Of a stretch of 5,297 nucleotides of DNA, positions 5,144 to 5,297 are shown one piece after another (the stretch's first letter is position 1; every line of letters starts with the position of its first letter). Source of the stretch: Negativicutes bacterium (lineage in GTDB: Bacteria; Bacillota_C; Negativicutes; Sporomusales_B; JARLHX01); contig JARLHY010000056.1 in the NCBI GenBank assembly GCA_031292015.1, positions 1 through 5,297 of the forward strand, in the 5' to 3' direction. The position numbers and the translations under genes are program-made. The notes beneath the pieces were generated by a model. That model was given only the letters and a program-made list of their open reading frames with translations, searched no databases and was not told the origin of the DNA.

Positions 5144-5297
5144 TCAACCGCCGCCTGCCGAGTCGTGCAATTGCCTCAGACGCTCCCGGCCGATCTGGTA
5201 AAGCTCGCCGCAAAAATGACAGCGAACCTCGGCCTGGCCTTCCAGCACCATTTCGGCCAGTTCTTTCCGGCCCAGGCTGACGAGCATGCTCTCAACC
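5144..5297 (-). CDS. hslO: Hsp33 redox-regulated chaperone, C-terminal end
   Basis: The last 50 codons of a gene entering from the right edge. The translation starts VESMLVSLGRKELAEMV and contains VRCHFCGELYQIG before ending in HDSAGGG. The LxSLGxxEL helix followed by (V)xCxFCxxxY is the C-terminal zinc-binding redox switch of Hsp33: the visible Cys-x-x-Cys (residues 26 and 29 of the fragment) is the second cysteine pair, and the first CxC pair should lie just outside the window. Hsp33 is a cytosolic holdase activated when oxidants or heat release zinc and form disulfides. The gene is closed by its own terminator and appears functionally unrelated to the operon downstream. Confidence 0.87.
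   Translation of the reverse strand, partial: VESMLVSLGRKELAEMVLEGQAEVRCHFCGELYQIGRERLRQLHDSAGGG

Noticed and set aside
4992..5213. Minus-strand open frame (73 codons) at the right end
   Set aside because: It overlaps the hslO 3' end in another frame and runs through the hslO terminator hairpin. The recognisable CxxC zinc motif belongs to the hslO frame.

Overview
The window (about 5.3 kb) looks like bacterial chromosome with moderately high GC. All recognisable genes lie on the minus strand, so the biological reading order is right to left. The hslO tail, the PAS-type sigma-54 activator, the CitMHS transporter and the TTG/GTG starts with strong Shine-Dalgarno sequences suggest an anaerobic Firmicute. 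A Negativicutes/Sporomusa-like or Peptococcaceae-like host is my guess and is not proven by the sequence.

Layout in transcription order. (1) 5297-5144: 3' end of hslO (Hsp33 redox chaperone), closed by a strong intrinsic terminator at 5130-5097. (2) 5096-4631: an AT-richer stretch of about 470 bp with no intact gene. It holds an 8-bp inverted repeat, a short frame resembling an HtpX N-terminus, and an unrecognised short frame. (3) 4630-4593: a perfect 11-bp hairpin with a short U tract, probably a terminator. It is followed by an extended -10 promoter at about 4572-4564. (4) 4497-3082: a complete 471-aa PAS / AAA+ / Fis-type HTH sigma-54-dependent activator. (5) 3081-2772: a dense control region. 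It has three perfect copies of TTCTAA-N4-TTAGAA, an intrinsic terminator for the regulator, a near-consensus -24/-12 promoter, a leader hairpin and a strong RBS. (6) 2771-1473: a CitMHS-family carboxylate transporter. (7) 1437-100: an AtuA-family (DUF1446) protein. (8) 98-1: start of a separate small protein equivalent to the C-terminal domain of AtuA, running off the window.

Inferred logic: the regulator senses an unknown ligand through its PAS domain, binds the three palindromes (centred about 96, 178 and 208 bp upstream of the predicted start site), and activates sigma-54 polymerase. The induced operon encodes an uptake system for a probable di- or tricarboxylate plus a split AtuA-type protein of unknown reaction. 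The result is a compact, self-contained substrate-responsive catabolic module. The substrate cannot be read from the sequence. The AtuA name comes from acyclic terpene degradation in Pseudomonas, but no terpene-pathway gene is visible here.
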